From positions 21,304-85,303 of the forward strand of contig SVFZ01000053.1 of assembly GCA_015056585.1 (NCBI GenBank): a stretch of 64,000 nt of DNA, given 5' to 3'. The first letter of the stretch is position 1, and each line of letters opens with the position of its first letter. This document shows positions 52,806 to 62,043 of this stretch, piece after piece. A model generated the notes under the pieces. It saw nothing but the letters and a program-made list of their open reading frames with translations. It was not told the DNA's origin and did not search any database. The position numbers and the translations under genes are program-made. Source of the DNA: Butyrivibrio sp. (GTDB taxonomy: Bacteria > Bacillota > Clostridia > Lachnospirales > Lachnospiraceae).

Positions 52806-54422
52806 ATGTTAGTAAGAAAATACCAATGGATGGGTGTTATTTCTTTTATTCTTACGCTCTTTCTTTTGACTGATTCCCTGACGGTGCTGGCTACAGAGAC
52901 CGGAACTATAGAAGGGGACGGAAACAGCGAGAAGGTAGAGCAATATATAGTTGATGAAGACGAGATCTGGGCTCAGATAGATAGGGATGAGCTGAGGTCT
53001 TTGATTGATGTTGAGGCACTTAAGGAAACGATCGATGAGGATGCACTTAGGGCTGAAATTGACAAAGCACCGCTCCTTGAAAAGATAAATGACCTAACCC
53101 TTTTGGACAGCATGAATGCTGAGGAGATTCTCAAAGAATATAATTCTTTAAAAGAGTCCGACAAACTGGATGAGCTGATAAAAGACATTGTGGAGTCAGA
53201 TGACTTTGATGAGGACTTTATTAAGAATCACCCGGTTGACGTGCCAAACGTTAAGGTTCCGATCATAAGCGGCGAGAGTCCCCTTGACTATATCGTTGAT
53301 CCGATGGGACTGATATACCAGACCGAAGCAGCAAGATATGGCGGCGGAAATGTTCAGGAAAATGCAACTCTGTTATTTAGAAATCACGAGGGGGATTATC
53401 TTTTCTCCGACACCAGCGATATGCTGAATATCGTAAATAGAGGCAATGTACCTCTTCAGGTTACGATCAGTGCAAAGCTTGAAGGTGCAGATGAGGTCAG
53501 CATGGTGGATTCACGCTCAGAACTTGGAGGGTATGATCCGCAGCTGTTCATGGCTCTTGTGGGAAAAGAGGGAATTATTTCGGTACTTAATGACAGCGGA
53601 ACCTCTGAGATCACTGTGGTTTTGAAGGCTGTTCCTGAGGGTACATACAAATATACACTGAATGAAGAGACGGGAAAATATGAGTCGGAGATTTCTGAAA
53701 AAGCGGACGAATCAACCTTTGATTCTTTCAGCTTTGGAGTTACCGGAGATTGTAATAACGATGCAGACTGGTCTAAAGTTGGCAATCTTCCCAAAATATC
53801 CGTGACCTGGAAGACAGAGCCTGTCCTCACAGATTGGGATAAAGTGAACGAAGAGCTTGAGGAAGCTGATAAGGTCAAGTTTGAAGCCTTTAAAAAGGTG
53901 AAGCTTGCGGCTCTTCGCGATGAAGAACTTGAAAGACTTGTGCAGATACAGCTGGATGAGCTTGTGTCTGAAGAACTTGATAAGCTTATAGATGAAGAAG
54001 TTGAAAGGCTCGCAAAAGAGAAGTTTGAAGAGTTAAAGCAAATGGCTATAACAGAGGCATTTGGCGAAGTGCCTGATGATGAGGATCCTGTTATAGAGGA
54101 TACAAGCGGATCGGACGAGATACTGCTTATAGATGAGACTGAGGTAAAAGAGAAATCGGCTGCCGATACGGAATCTGAAGCTGAAACCGGTAACGGAGAA
54201 ACTAAGTCAATTCCGGAAGAAGGAAAAGCAGAAGAAAACTCAGATGGCGAAGTTCTTGGCGCAAAAAGGGAAGCTGTTGAGTTTTTTAGCTCTGAAAGCG
54301 CAGAACAGAATATTTCCGGCGCTGCAGAGGAGAATATCAGTGATGCCGGGGCAGGAAGCACTGATGAACCCGTGCTGTTCATTAATGAAGAAGACAGTGC
54401 AGGTGAGACGATAATTTTCTGA
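52806..54422 (+). CDS. Secreted coiled-coil protein of the 31935 family
   Basis: 538 residues from ATG 52806 (GGAGG). Signal peptide (MLVRKYQWMGVISFILTLFLL...VLA-TE). Residues 45-130 are acidic heptad-like helices (ELRSLIDVEALKETIDEDALRAEIDKA). Residues about 148-340 match the domain of the 31935 protein: 'LDYIVDPMGLIYQTEAARYGG', 'LNIVNRGNVPLQVTISAKL', 'YKYTLNEETGKYES', 'LPKISVTWKTEP'. Residues 345-420 are a second coiled coil. The C-terminal 110 are acidic and contain 'VLGAKR'. No LPxTG or membrane anchor. Sigma-28-like promoter upstream. Function unknown. Confidence 0.65.
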   Translation: MLVRKYQWMGVISFILTLFLLTDSLTVLATETGTIEGDGNSEKVEQYIVDEDEIWAQIDRDELRSLIDVEALKETIDEDALRAEIDKAPLLEKINDLTLLDSMNAEEILKEYNSLKESDKLDELIKDIVESDDFDEDFIKNHPVDVPNVKVPIISGESPLDYIVDPMGLIYQTEAARYGGGNVQENATLLFRNHEGDYLFSDTSDMLNIVNRGNVPLQVTISAKLEGADEVSMVDSRSELGGYDPQLFMALVGKEGIISVLNDSGTSEITVVLKAVPEGTYKYTLNEETGKYESEISEKADESTFDSFSFGVTGDCNNDADWSKVGNLPKISVTWKTEPVLTDWDKVNEELEEADKVKFEAFKKVKLAALRDEELERLVQIQLDELVSEELDKLIDEEVERLAKEKFEELKQMAITEAFGEVPDDEDPVIEDTSGSDEILLIDETEVKEKSAADTESEAETGNGETKSIPEEGKAEENSDGEVLGAKREAVEFFSSESAEQNISGAAEENISDAGAGSTDEPVLFINEEDSAGETIIF

Positions 54423-54504
54423 GGAAAACCGGAATCGTTGACCGGAAAATGGGCTTGCTGTTCATAATACGAAAAAAAGTAACAATAATTTGGGTGGGGA
54501 ACAA

Positions 54505-55203
54505 ATGAATATAGCGATAATTCTTGCAGGTGGTGTTGGAAGCCGCGTCAAGTCAGATATCCCAAAACAGTTCGTTGAGCTGTCGGGGAAAATGATGATA
54601 ATTCACAGCATGGAGCCCTTCGGGGAGTCGATGTTTGTAAACAATATCCAGATTGTTGCGGATAGTTCCTACAGGGAGATGATTGAGGACGCCTTGACGG
54701 ATGAACCTCTTATATCCGAAAAAGTTCTTGGCTTTTCAGATCCGGGAGAAAACAGGCAGCTTTCAATATATAACGCCCTGAAAGATATTGAGAAAATGGG
54801 CCTTGGAGACATGGTGGATGGTGTTATCATCCATGATGCCGCAAGGCCTTTTGTCATGCGCGAAACTATAGAGGAGTGCCTGCTTTCCCTTGACAAGCAT
54901 GATGGTGCAATGCCTGTGCTCCCGATGAACGACACCGTGTACTTTAGCAGGACCGGAGAAAGAGTGGATGAACTCTTAAACCGTAACACTATTTTTGCGG
55001 GACAGGCGCCGGAAGCCTTCAGGTTTCACAAGTATTTGAAGGCGAATGAAGATCTTTTGCCGGACAAGATCCTTATGATAAAAGGCTCTACGGAACCTGC
55101 AATAATGGCAGGAATGGATGTGGCGATGATTCCCGGAGATCAGAGGAACTTTAAGGTTACTACCGATGTGGATCTGGAGCGGGCCAAAGAGTATTACAGA
55201 TAA
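54505..55203 (+). CDS. IspD/TarI-like cytidylyltransferase
   Basis: 232 residues from ATG 54505 (GGTGGGG). 'IILAGGVGSRVKSDIPKQFVELSGK' (CTP-binding loop), 'IIHDAARPFV', 'FKVTTDVDLERA' define the family of 2-C-methylerythritol-4-phosphate and ribitol-5-phosphate cytidylyltransferases. The motif reads LAGG rather than the AAG of typical IspD, and 'FAGQAPEAF' replaces QTPQ, so a polyol-phosphate substrate (TarI-like) seems at least as likely as methylerythritol phosphate. LicD and CDP-glycerol-transferase-like genes here would need a CDP-polyol donor. Confidence 0.8.
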   Translation: MNIAIILAGGVGSRVKSDIPKQFVELSGKMMIIHSMEPFGESMFVNNIQIVADSSYREMIEDALTDEPLISEKVLGFSDPGENRQLSIYNALKDIEKMGLGDMVDGVIIHDAARPFVMRETIEECLLSLDKHDGAMPVLPMNDTVYFSRTGERVDELLNRNTIFAGQAPEAFRFHKYLKANEDLLPDKILMIKGSTEPAIMAGMDVAMIPGDQRNFKVTTDVDLERAKEYYR

Positions 55204-55486
55204 ATTTAGCTTATTTTGTTAATTTTTCATAAAATTGACTATATTATTCAACATAATCGTTTTTTATCAGAAAAAATAGCTTATAATAGGAATGTGTGTG
55301 CAACTTTGCAGCTTTTTACCAGTTTATAAAAAATTTATACAAAAATACAAAAAACCTTAATTCATATGATGAATTTTATGATTGAAGAGCGGTTATCATA
55401 TTAATAAATTCAGGAATCTATGCGATCTTGAATGATATGTTCAAGATTGTAGGCTTGATTTATGAATTTATGAAAGGAAGTATAAT

Positions 55487-55729
55487 ATGGCAGCGATGGA
55501 TTTTAACCAGGGGAAAACTCCATATAATAGCCGAAAAAAGGGAACCTTTATTATTAAGGTTGACTATTGCGAGAACGAAACATGGCAGGGGCGTGTGACA
55601 TGGGCTGAGGAAAATAAAACCGAGCACTTCAGGAGTGCTCTTGAGCTGATAAAGCTTATTGATGGTGCTACACACGGACAGATTTCGTTTAAGACCGGCG
55701 ATGACAGGGGACAGGAAGGAACGGCTTAA
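55487..55729 (+). CDS. Small QG-domain protein (single copy)
   Basis: 80 residues; AAAGGAAG before ATG. The central 45 residues 'TFIIKVDYCENETWQGRVTWAEENKTEHFRSALELIKLIDG' recur in the 59716 protein, where two copies exist. No signal peptide or membrane segment is visible. A leader of about 200 nt (possible -10 TATAAT at 55282) with a small inverted repeat (atcttgaa/ttcaagat near 55428-55450) precedes it; 54 nt downstream begins the giant surface protein. Role unknown; the neighbourhood suggests a link to that protein. Confidence 0.55.
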   Translation: MAAMDFNQGKTPYNSRKKGTFIIKVDYCENETWQGRVTWAEENKTEHFRSALELIKLIDGATHGQISFKTGDDRGQEGTA

Positions 55730-55783
55730 GCTAAATAATTAAAGCTATGTAACTATTAATGATTATTTTCATGGGAGGAGATT

Positions 55784-58700
55784 ATGCTAAGAAAATGTAG
55801 CAGGCTGCTTGCGGCTTTTATGGCAGCTGCCCTCGTAATCACTACCTTTGGTAGTGATTTTTCTAATGCAAGAGCATGGGCGGCAGAGGATGAGGTCGCA
55901 GAAGAGATCCAAAATGAAGGATCCGGTGATGGTATCGTAACAGCTGACTGGGAGAAGGTACCGGAATCAGACGGTGATGGCGCTCAAGGCTCTGAAGAGG
56001 TGGCTCCGGATGGGACTACTGAGAATACTCAAAGCGAAGATGAGCAAAATGGCGGTTCTTCATCTGAAAATACCGATGAGCCGGGGACTGAGACTTTTGC
56101 CGAAAATGGTGAAACCACCAATGGTACAGAAATTGCAGCAGGCACCGAAGGCAGAGGTGCTGCTACAGATGCTGCGTCTGAGGACATAACTTCTGACGAA
56201 ACAGGTGCAGATGCATCTACAGACGCAGTTTCTTTAGAAGCATCAGAGACAGATGCCAAGGAGCTTTCAGAGTCTGCTGATGAGAAGAAAGCTTCGGAAG
56301 AAGAGGAGGCTGAGTACCCCGCCCAGTCTTTTGCCGGTTCTGTTTCAGAAATGAACGTTTCCGTAGAGGCTGAGGAGGGTGCATTTCCAAAAGGAACACA
56401 GATGAAGCTCTCTGCTATTTCCGAAGCGCAGGCTGTTTCAGCTGCTGAGAATGCACTTGATGGCGAGGTTAAGGCAGCTAAAGGTGTAGACATCTCTTTT
56501 GCAGATGCAGAGGGAAAAGAGATTGAGCCAAAAGGCGCAGTCAAAGTATCAATCTCTCTTGCAAATGCTCTTGAGGGTGATAACTTCAGCGTCGTACACC
56601 TTGATGACAGCGGAAATGCAGAAAAGGTGGCAAATGCATCTGAGAGTGGAGCAGACTTTACGGCTGATTCTTTCTCTGTTTACATTGTTGCGGGATCAGG
56701 CGATTCCGGAGCAGACCATGATGATCAAAAAGCAATCGCTACATACAACTTCCATGTAAATGATACTTTGTTTGACACCAGGCTTGTAAAGAAAGGTGAT
56801 GATCTGCCAAATCCCGGAATACCTGCCGTTGATTCCGACAACAACGAAGTTTTCCTCGGATGGTTTGAGAAAAAAGCGGATGGCACTTTTGTTGATGAAC
56901 CTTTTACTTTCGGAACCGTCGGAGACGTAGAAGCCGGCAAAACCTACGATATCTATGCTAAGGTAGAAACTACATATTATCTTACATTTATAGGACTTGA
57001 GGGCGAAATCTTCCATGTTAAAAAAGTAGTTGCAACCAATGACGAGAGTACGATTGTGGATACAAGCGATATAGGAGTCTCTGACGAAAAACGCTATGAG
57101 ACTTCTGAGAATAAGAAATTTATCGGATGGGCACTTACATCAGGTATAACAGTGACATCGAGCAGCGATCCGGCAATTCTCAAAGAAGTGGATGTGGCCA
57201 AAGTTGATACTGTTTATGCAGTTCAGTGCAGTTATGTCTGGATTTCTTTTGACGAGAATGTAGGAAACTCATACAGTGGCGTATCCTATACAATGCCGAT
57301 AATGGCAACTTACGATTCTTCAGCTGTTGAGCCTGCAAAGCCTACAAGACCTCAGTATGATTTCGTCTGCTGGTGTACAGATAAAGAGGGCAACAACCCT
57401 TATGACTGGAGCACTGTGATTGGTTCGACTGCTGAGACCCAGAATGATTTTACTCTTTATGCAAAGTGGAAAGAGGCAGAGGATACAACCTATACGGTTG
57501 TTGTATGGCAGCAGAATCTTGATGGAAGCACATTTGATTATTTCAAGACCTTCACAAATATAGCCGGCAAAACCGGGGCAAAAGTGGACGAAGCCCTTCT
57601 GGCGGATTATTTGGATCTTAATGAAAAGTACAAGGATCTCAAGTACTTTGAATATGACTCATCAAGAAAAGAGTTTGAAGTAGGAAGCACAGAGACAGGC
57701 TCTTTTGTAAAGTATTCTCCAGGTGAAGAAAAACTCAGTGTAAATCAGGATACAATTGTAAATCTTTACTATGTACGTAAAGAGATGACAATCAATTTCT
57801 ATGAGAATGTTGGCGATACAACTCCTGTCAAGACACTTAAAGGCCTCTATGAGCAGCCTATAGATAAAGGTCAGTGGCCTACAGATGAAGTTGTTTGGCA
57901 GTTCTACAAGGACGGCGATGAGAAGCCCTGGGATATGGACTTCATCGAGAGATATATTCTTGATAAGTACACAGACGGAACTGTACTTAATCTGTACAAG
58001 TTCGTAGGTGATGACAAAACAAAGGTTATTTTCCACTTCCTGAAAGAGACCCTTGATGGGGACTACGAAGAGGAAAGAATTATAGTACACACCACCGGTG
58101 AGAACGTAGATAAGGACGGAAATAAGACAGGTAAGAGATACAAGATTGCGGTAGAGAACTATTATCTTGGATTCGAGCCTTCCTTCTACAACACCTCCGG
58201 CGATGCATCTGACAATGAAAACAAGATCAGAGAAGGATCTATCATCGAGGGTGTAACCAGCCACGATGACTCACAGCAGGTTTATCTGTATTTTGACAGA
58301 GTGACAAGGTCTCTGGTATTCCAGGATAGCTATTATGGCAAGACTTCAGATGTGCCGGTGGATGCAGCTTATGCTGACATGTATGAGAACATCCTCTTTG
58401 AGCAGGATCTTAGCAAACCTGAGTATAAGGCAAATACACCTAAGGCTGAGGTGCTTGCGTCAAAAGCCGCATCCCGTCCCGGATACGAGCTGGTAACGGA
58501 TGGAGAGGGAAATATTATCTGGTATATTGATCAGACCGGGCAGACTCCTTATGCGTGGAATGATACAATGCCACTGTACAACAAGGTTCTTTACACTCAC
58601 TGGAAACCTGTTACATGTAATGTTAAGCTTATTGCCAACGGCGGAACAATAAACGGCGACGACGACTTTGATGTTCCTTACGGTGATAAGCTGGATAGAG

Positions 58701-59719
58701 TATCATATAATAATGATGACAAAAATACCGGCAAGGTTTATCGTGACGGATATGAGCTGGTGGGATGGTTTTACGAAAATAGGAGCAATACTCCGTACGA
58801 GTTTGGTGCAATAACAGAAGATATTGTTCTTGTAGCACACTGGAGAAATCCGGGAAAAGTAGTTGTAAAGTATGATGCAGCTCCTCATGGATCAGGAGAG
58901 CCGATTGATAAGTACAGCTACGCTGTAAAGTCTTCTGTTGTGGTTGGAGCACCTCCTACATCTGTTGAAGATAAATACGTATTTATCGGATGGACTATTG
59001 AAAACGATCCAAATGGAATTGTTTATTATCCTGATAACTGTTTCGATATTAAGGATGAGTACATTCAGAATATTGCCGGCACAAATACCATTATTTTAAA
59101 GGCTTTGTATGACACTGTCAGCGGAGATGGCCCTGAGGCTGAATATACAACCATCACTTACCACTCCAACTTTGGAACAGACCTTACGGTTACAGTTGTA
59201 AACGGAGCAGACGGAAAGCTTCGTGTCAATGAGACAGTGACAGCTCTTAGCGAAACTGACTGCGGCTTTAACAGGCCCGGCTACAGATTTGTGGGATGGA
59301 GTAAAAAATCCGGTGAAAACAATTATCCTGTTTTCGTATTGCCGGGTGAAAAGATTGCAGCAGACAATGATGGTACTCCTAACGATGTGTACGCGATCTG
59401 GGAGTTTGTACCGGATACACCTCCGGGACCATCTTCAACACCTCCGACAGACCCGCCTGCACCTCCTACAACTCCAAGTGATCCGGGAACACCGACAGAT
59501 CCGCCGGTGGTTCCACCGACAACTCCTTCTGTAACAGGACAGGCAGTTCTTGGTGAGAGAAGAGCCCTCACCCAGGGAGATGGAAGAGCTGTTCTTGGAG
59601 CAAGAAGGTCAAGAACTGAAGACACCACAGATGTTACAGGAAGAATCGTGGTGATCATCCTTGCAGGAATCGCTGCCGCAGGAATACTTGCGACCTATAG
59701 GAAAAAAGAAGAGGAATGA
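55784..59719 (+). CDS. Large cell-surface protein with InlB-type repeats
   Basis: 1311 residues, GGGAGGAG start. Signal peptide about 1-34 (...NARAWA-AED). Residues 35-180 are Glu/Ser/Thr/Gly-rich. About 185-310 is a domain 'SVSEMNVSVEAEEGAFPKGT... ADSFSVYIVAG' frequent in Firmicutes surface proteins. From about 315 follow Listeria-Bacteroides (InlB B) type repeats with 'FVGW', 'FVCWCTDKEGN', 'YAKW', best at 483-565, 944-1030 and 1122-1205. Then a Pro-rich stalk (1209-1245), 'AVLGERR...AVLGARR', a membrane helix (about 1285-1303) and tail RKKEEE. No LPxTG is seen. Adhesion is likely. Confidence 0.85.
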   Translation: MLRKCSRLLAAFMAAALVITTFGSDFSNARAWAAEDEVAEEIQNEGSGDGIVTADWEKVPESDGDGAQGSEEVAPDGTTENTQSEDEQNGGSSSENTDEPGTETFAENGETTNGTEIAAGTEGRGAATDAASEDITSDETGADASTDAVSLEASETDAKELSESADEKKASEEEEAEYPAQSFAGSVSEMNVSVEAEEGAFPKGTQMKLSAISEAQAVSAAENALDGEVKAAKGVDISFADAEGKEIEPKGAVKVSISLANALEGDNFSVVHLDDSGNAEKVANASESGADFTADSFSVYIVAGSGDSGADHDDQKAIATYNFHVNDTLFDTRLVKKGDDLPNPGIPAVDSDNNEVFLGWFEKKADGTFVDEPFTFGTVGDVEAGKTYDIYAKVETTYYLTFIGLEGEIFHVKKVVATNDESTIVDTSDIGVSDEKRYETSENKKFIGWALTSGITVTSSSDPAILKEVDVAKVDTVYAVQCSYVWISFDENVGNSYSGVSYTMPIMATYDSSAVEPAKPTRPQYDFVCWCTDKEGNNPYDWSTVIGSTAETQNDFTLYAKWKEAEDTTYTVVVWQQNLDGSTFDYFKTFTNIAGKTGAKVDEALLADYLDLNEKYKDLKYFEYDSSRKEFEVGSTETGSFVKYSPGEEKLSVNQDTIVNLYYVRKEMTINFYENVGDTTPVKTLKGLYEQPIDKGQWPTDEVVWQFYKDGDEKPWDMDFIERYILDKYTDGTVLNLYKFVGDDKTKVIFHFLKETLDGDYEEERIIVHTTGENVDKDGNKTGKRYKIAVENYYLGFEPSFYNTSGDASDNENKIREGSIIEGVTSHDDSQQVYLYFDRVTRSLVFQDSYYGKTSDVPVDAAYADMYENILFEQDLSKPEYKANTPKAEVLASKAASRPGYELVTDGEGNIIWYIDQTGQTPYAWNDTMPLYNKVLYTHWKPVTCNVKLIANGGTINGDDDFDVPYGDKLDRVSYNNDDKNTGKVYRDGYELVGWFYENRSNTPYEFGAITEDIVLVAHWRNPGKVVVKYDAAPHGSGEPIDKYSYAVKSSVVVGAPPTSVEDKYVFIGWTIENDPNGIVYYPDNCFDIKDEYIQNIAGTNTIILKALYDTVSGDGPEAEYTTITYHSNFGTDLTVTVVNGADGKLRVNETVTALSETDCGFNRPGYRFVGWSKKSGENNYPVFVLPGEKIAADNDGTPNDVYAIWEFVPDTPPGPSSTPPTDPPAPPTTPSDPGTPTDPPVVPPTTPSVTGQAVLGERRALTQGDGRAVLGARRSRTEDTTDVTGRIVVIILAGIAAAGILATYRKKEEE

Positions 59720-60192
59720 AAAGCCGCATGAGCGATAATAAGCAGATGCTTTATGCCAGGAACTTAATGAGTGTATGCATTGACAGCACAGATGGGTGCG
59801 ACTATCAGGGCAGGATCTGGCACCAGTACAGCGACGAGCCCCTTGAGTTCGATGGTTTTTTACAGATGCTGAGCATTATGGAGGGGCTTTTGGATGAGTG
59901 GGATTTCCCACAGAAAGCTCTTTCCACCAGATCGTTTTTCAGGCAGGACAAGTCGGTTTACAAGAGAAATGTAAATCCCGATGAGCTGGTGATAGATCAG
60001 GTCCAGAAGGAGAACGGCGTCAGAAATGTTCAGAACCAGAGAGGCAAAAGAGCTACATTCATAGTTCAGGTTTCATTCAGACAGCGTGCTACCTGGCAGG
60101 GCCATGTGATCCATGCGGAATCTGATAAAAAAGATGACTTTGCTAGTGCAATGCAGTTGTTGAGGATTATGGACGGATATTTGAATTCCTGA
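59716..60192 (+). CDS. QG-domain protein with two copies
   Basis: 158 residues, ATG overlapping the surface-protein stop (ATGA). Copy one 'SVCIDSTDGCDYQGRIWHQYSDEPLEFDGFLQMLSIMEGLLDE' (about 17-60), linker, copy two 'TFIVQVSFRQRATWQGHVIHAESDKKDDFASAMQLLRIMDGYL' (about 114-156). The pattern Y/W-Q-G...F..xx-LL.IM(D/E)G is shared with the 55487 protein. No secretion signal. A strong terminator at 60221 ends the unit, so the three genes form one operon around the giant protein. Confidence 0.6.
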   Translation: MKSRMSDNKQMLYARNLMSVCIDSTDGCDYQGRIWHQYSDEPLEFDGFLQMLSIMEGLLDEWDFPQKALSTRSFFRQDKSVYKRNVNPDELVIDQVQKENGVRNVQNQRGKRATFIVQVSFRQRATWQGHVIHAESDKKDDFASAMQLLRIMDGYLNS

Positions 60193-60220
60193 AACATTAG
60201 ATTACTGAAGAAAAATACAG

Positions 60221-60254
60221 GCCGGGATATCAGAAATGATATCCTGGCTTTTTT
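60221..60254 (+). terminator. Intrinsic terminator of surface-protein operon
   Basis: Stem gccgggatatc / gatatcctggc, loop agaaat, then TTTTTT. Confidence 0.9.
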
Positions 60255-60385
60255 CAGCATCTTTTTGTTCACTTTAAAGCTATTTTTGAGGTTTTTATTT
60301 ATGCTATGATAGAATTGCGAAAATGAATTCAGGTATGAGCAATTCGCATATTATAGTGTCATATATAGTAAGGAGTGACAAAGGA

Positions 60386-61996
60386 ATGAAATTTGAAATT
60401 ATCGAAGTTTTTAACAGAAGCGTGACTATAGAGCTTGACTCAGAGGCGATTTTTGAGCAGCCCGAGAGCTTTTTTGTATACATAGATGGTAAAAAAGTTC
60501 TTGAAAGCAGACAGAATGTAGTGTCAGTGACAGGTCTTTTGCCTGATACGAAGTATGTGATCGGGGTTGAAAGCTGTGATACAAGCTCAGATAACTGCAG
60601 TGGAGAATCCGGAAAGATTTATGAAAAGGAGTTCACCACAAAGCATGAGTCAGTTCTTCTTGATGTCAGGGCTTTTGGCGCAAAGGGTGATGGCGTAACT
60701 TCTGATACAGCAGCAATCCAGGCTGCAATCTGTGCATGTCCTAAGGATGGAACAGTTTATCTGCCTGAGGGAGTGTACTACTCCACAGCTCTTTTCTTGA
60801 AAAGCGATATGACTTTCTGGCTGGGGGATGGAGCGGTGCTTCTTGGAGATACTGACAGAAATCACTATCCGATCTTGCCGGGAATGACAAGGACAACCGA
60901 TGAGAAGGATGAATATAACCTTTCAAGCTGGGAGGGAAATCCTCTGACCAGCTTTGCTTCGCTTGTTACCGCTATTGACGCCGAGAATCTTGATATTATC
61001 GGCCCGGGAACTATTGACGGTAATGCGCAGAATTCCGATTGGTGGGTAAATCCAAAGGTTAAAAGAGTTGCCTGGAGACCGAATACTCTTTATCTTGCAA
61101 GATGCAGGAATGTGAGAGTGCAGAAGGTTACCGTGCAGAACTCGCCAAGCTGGACTGTACATCCCTATTATTGCGATAACTGCGCATTTCTTAATCTCTT
61201 TATCCATAACCCGTCTGATTCACCAAATACAGACGGACTTGATCCGGAAAGCTGCAAGGATGTGCTGGTGCTTGGAACTGTTATCTCCGTCGGCGATGAC
61301 TGCATGGCCATCAAGAGCGGCAAGTATTATATGAGCCTTATGCACCACAAGGTTACTGAAAATATGATAATCAGGAACTGCAAGTTTGAGCGGGGCCATG
61401 GCAGTGTTACTGTGGGAAGTGAGGCAGCAGGCGGCGTCAGGAACGTCAGAGTTTCTCAGTGCATCTTTGACGGCACCGACAGAGGGCTCAGGATAAAGAC
61501 AAGAAGAGGCCGTGGTGAGAGGTCGATACTTGACGATATTGTGTTTGAAAATATCAGAATGAGCGGAGTTCACATGCCATTTACTGTGAACATGTTCTAC
61601 TTCTGCGATCCTGATGGACACAGCGATTATGTGCAGAATCAAAATCCTGCGCCGGTGGATGAAATGACACCTGTTATCGGATCAATCACCGGTCGCAACA
61701 TCAACTGCAAAGGTGTAAGTGCCTGCATGCTCTGTGCCTTTGGACTTCCGGAAAAGCCCATTGAGAAGCTTGTTTTTGAGAACATTGATGTGGAATTTTT
61801 GCCTGAGAGTGAGCGCGTTCCGGAGCGTCCTGTGATGATGGACAACTTCGATGAAATGAGCGGAAGAGGTGTCTTTGCAAGAAACGTTAAGAAGCTGATC
61901 CTGTCTGATGTTGTTATCAAAGGCAGTGCAGACAAGGAGCCGGAACTTATTGATGTTGAGGAAAAGAAGCTCAGCGGCGTGAGGTACGAGGCGTAA
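60386..61996 (+). CDS. GH28 polygalacturonase-like enzyme, intracellular
   Basis: 536 residues from ATG 60386 (AAGGAG 10 nt upstream). N-terminal Fn3-like part (about 1-95), then a right-handed beta-helix with GH28 motifs: 'NTDGLDPESC', 'GDDCMAIKSG' (catalytic Asp pair), 'RGHGSVTVGSE' and 'RIKT'. Exo-acting polygalacturonases of this form remove galacturonate from oligogalacturonides. No signal peptide, so it should act on imported fragments in the cytoplasm, in line with a pectin-using gut or rumen bacterium. 47 nt precede the barnase gene. Confidence 0.9.
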   Translation: MKFEIIEVFNRSVTIELDSEAIFEQPESFFVYIDGKKVLESRQNVVSVTGLLPDTKYVIGVESCDTSSDNCSGESGKIYEKEFTTKHESVLLDVRAFGAKGDGVTSDTAAIQAAICACPKDGTVYLPEGVYYSTALFLKSDMTFWLGDGAVLLGDTDRNHYPILPGMTRTTDEKDEYNLSSWEGNPLTSFASLVTAIDAENLDIIGPGTIDGNAQNSDWWVNPKVKRVAWRPNTLYLARCRNVRVQKVTVQNSPSWTVHPYYCDNCAFLNLFIHNPSDSPNTDGLDPESCKDVLVLGTVISVGDDCMAIKSGKYYMSLMHHKVTENMIIRNCKFERGHGSVTVGSEAAGGVRNVRVSQCIFDGTDRGLRIKTRRGRGERSILDDIVFENIRMSGVHMPFTVNMFYFCDPDGHSDYVQNQNPAPVDEMTPVIGSITGRNINCKGVSACMLCAFGLPEKPIEKLVFENIDVEFLPESERVPERPVMMDNFDEMSGRGVFARNVKKLILSDVVIKGSADKEPELIDVEEKKLSGVRYEA

Positions 61997-62043
61997 TGGC
62001 TTGTTTGGGTCCAAAATGGACCTGGGGACGGAGTTATAGGACC

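Noticed and set aside
56029-56544. 171-residue minus-strand ORF in the giant surface gene
   Set aside because: Ser/Ala-rich mirror of the acidic Ser/Thr-rich + strand region; no RBS or motif. Same for 53456-54382 (minus) in the 52806 gene.
55784-59719. Search for an LPxTG sorting signal
   Set aside because: None found; the C-terminus has VLGxRR, a membrane helix and a charged tail, so sortase anchoring cannot be claimed.
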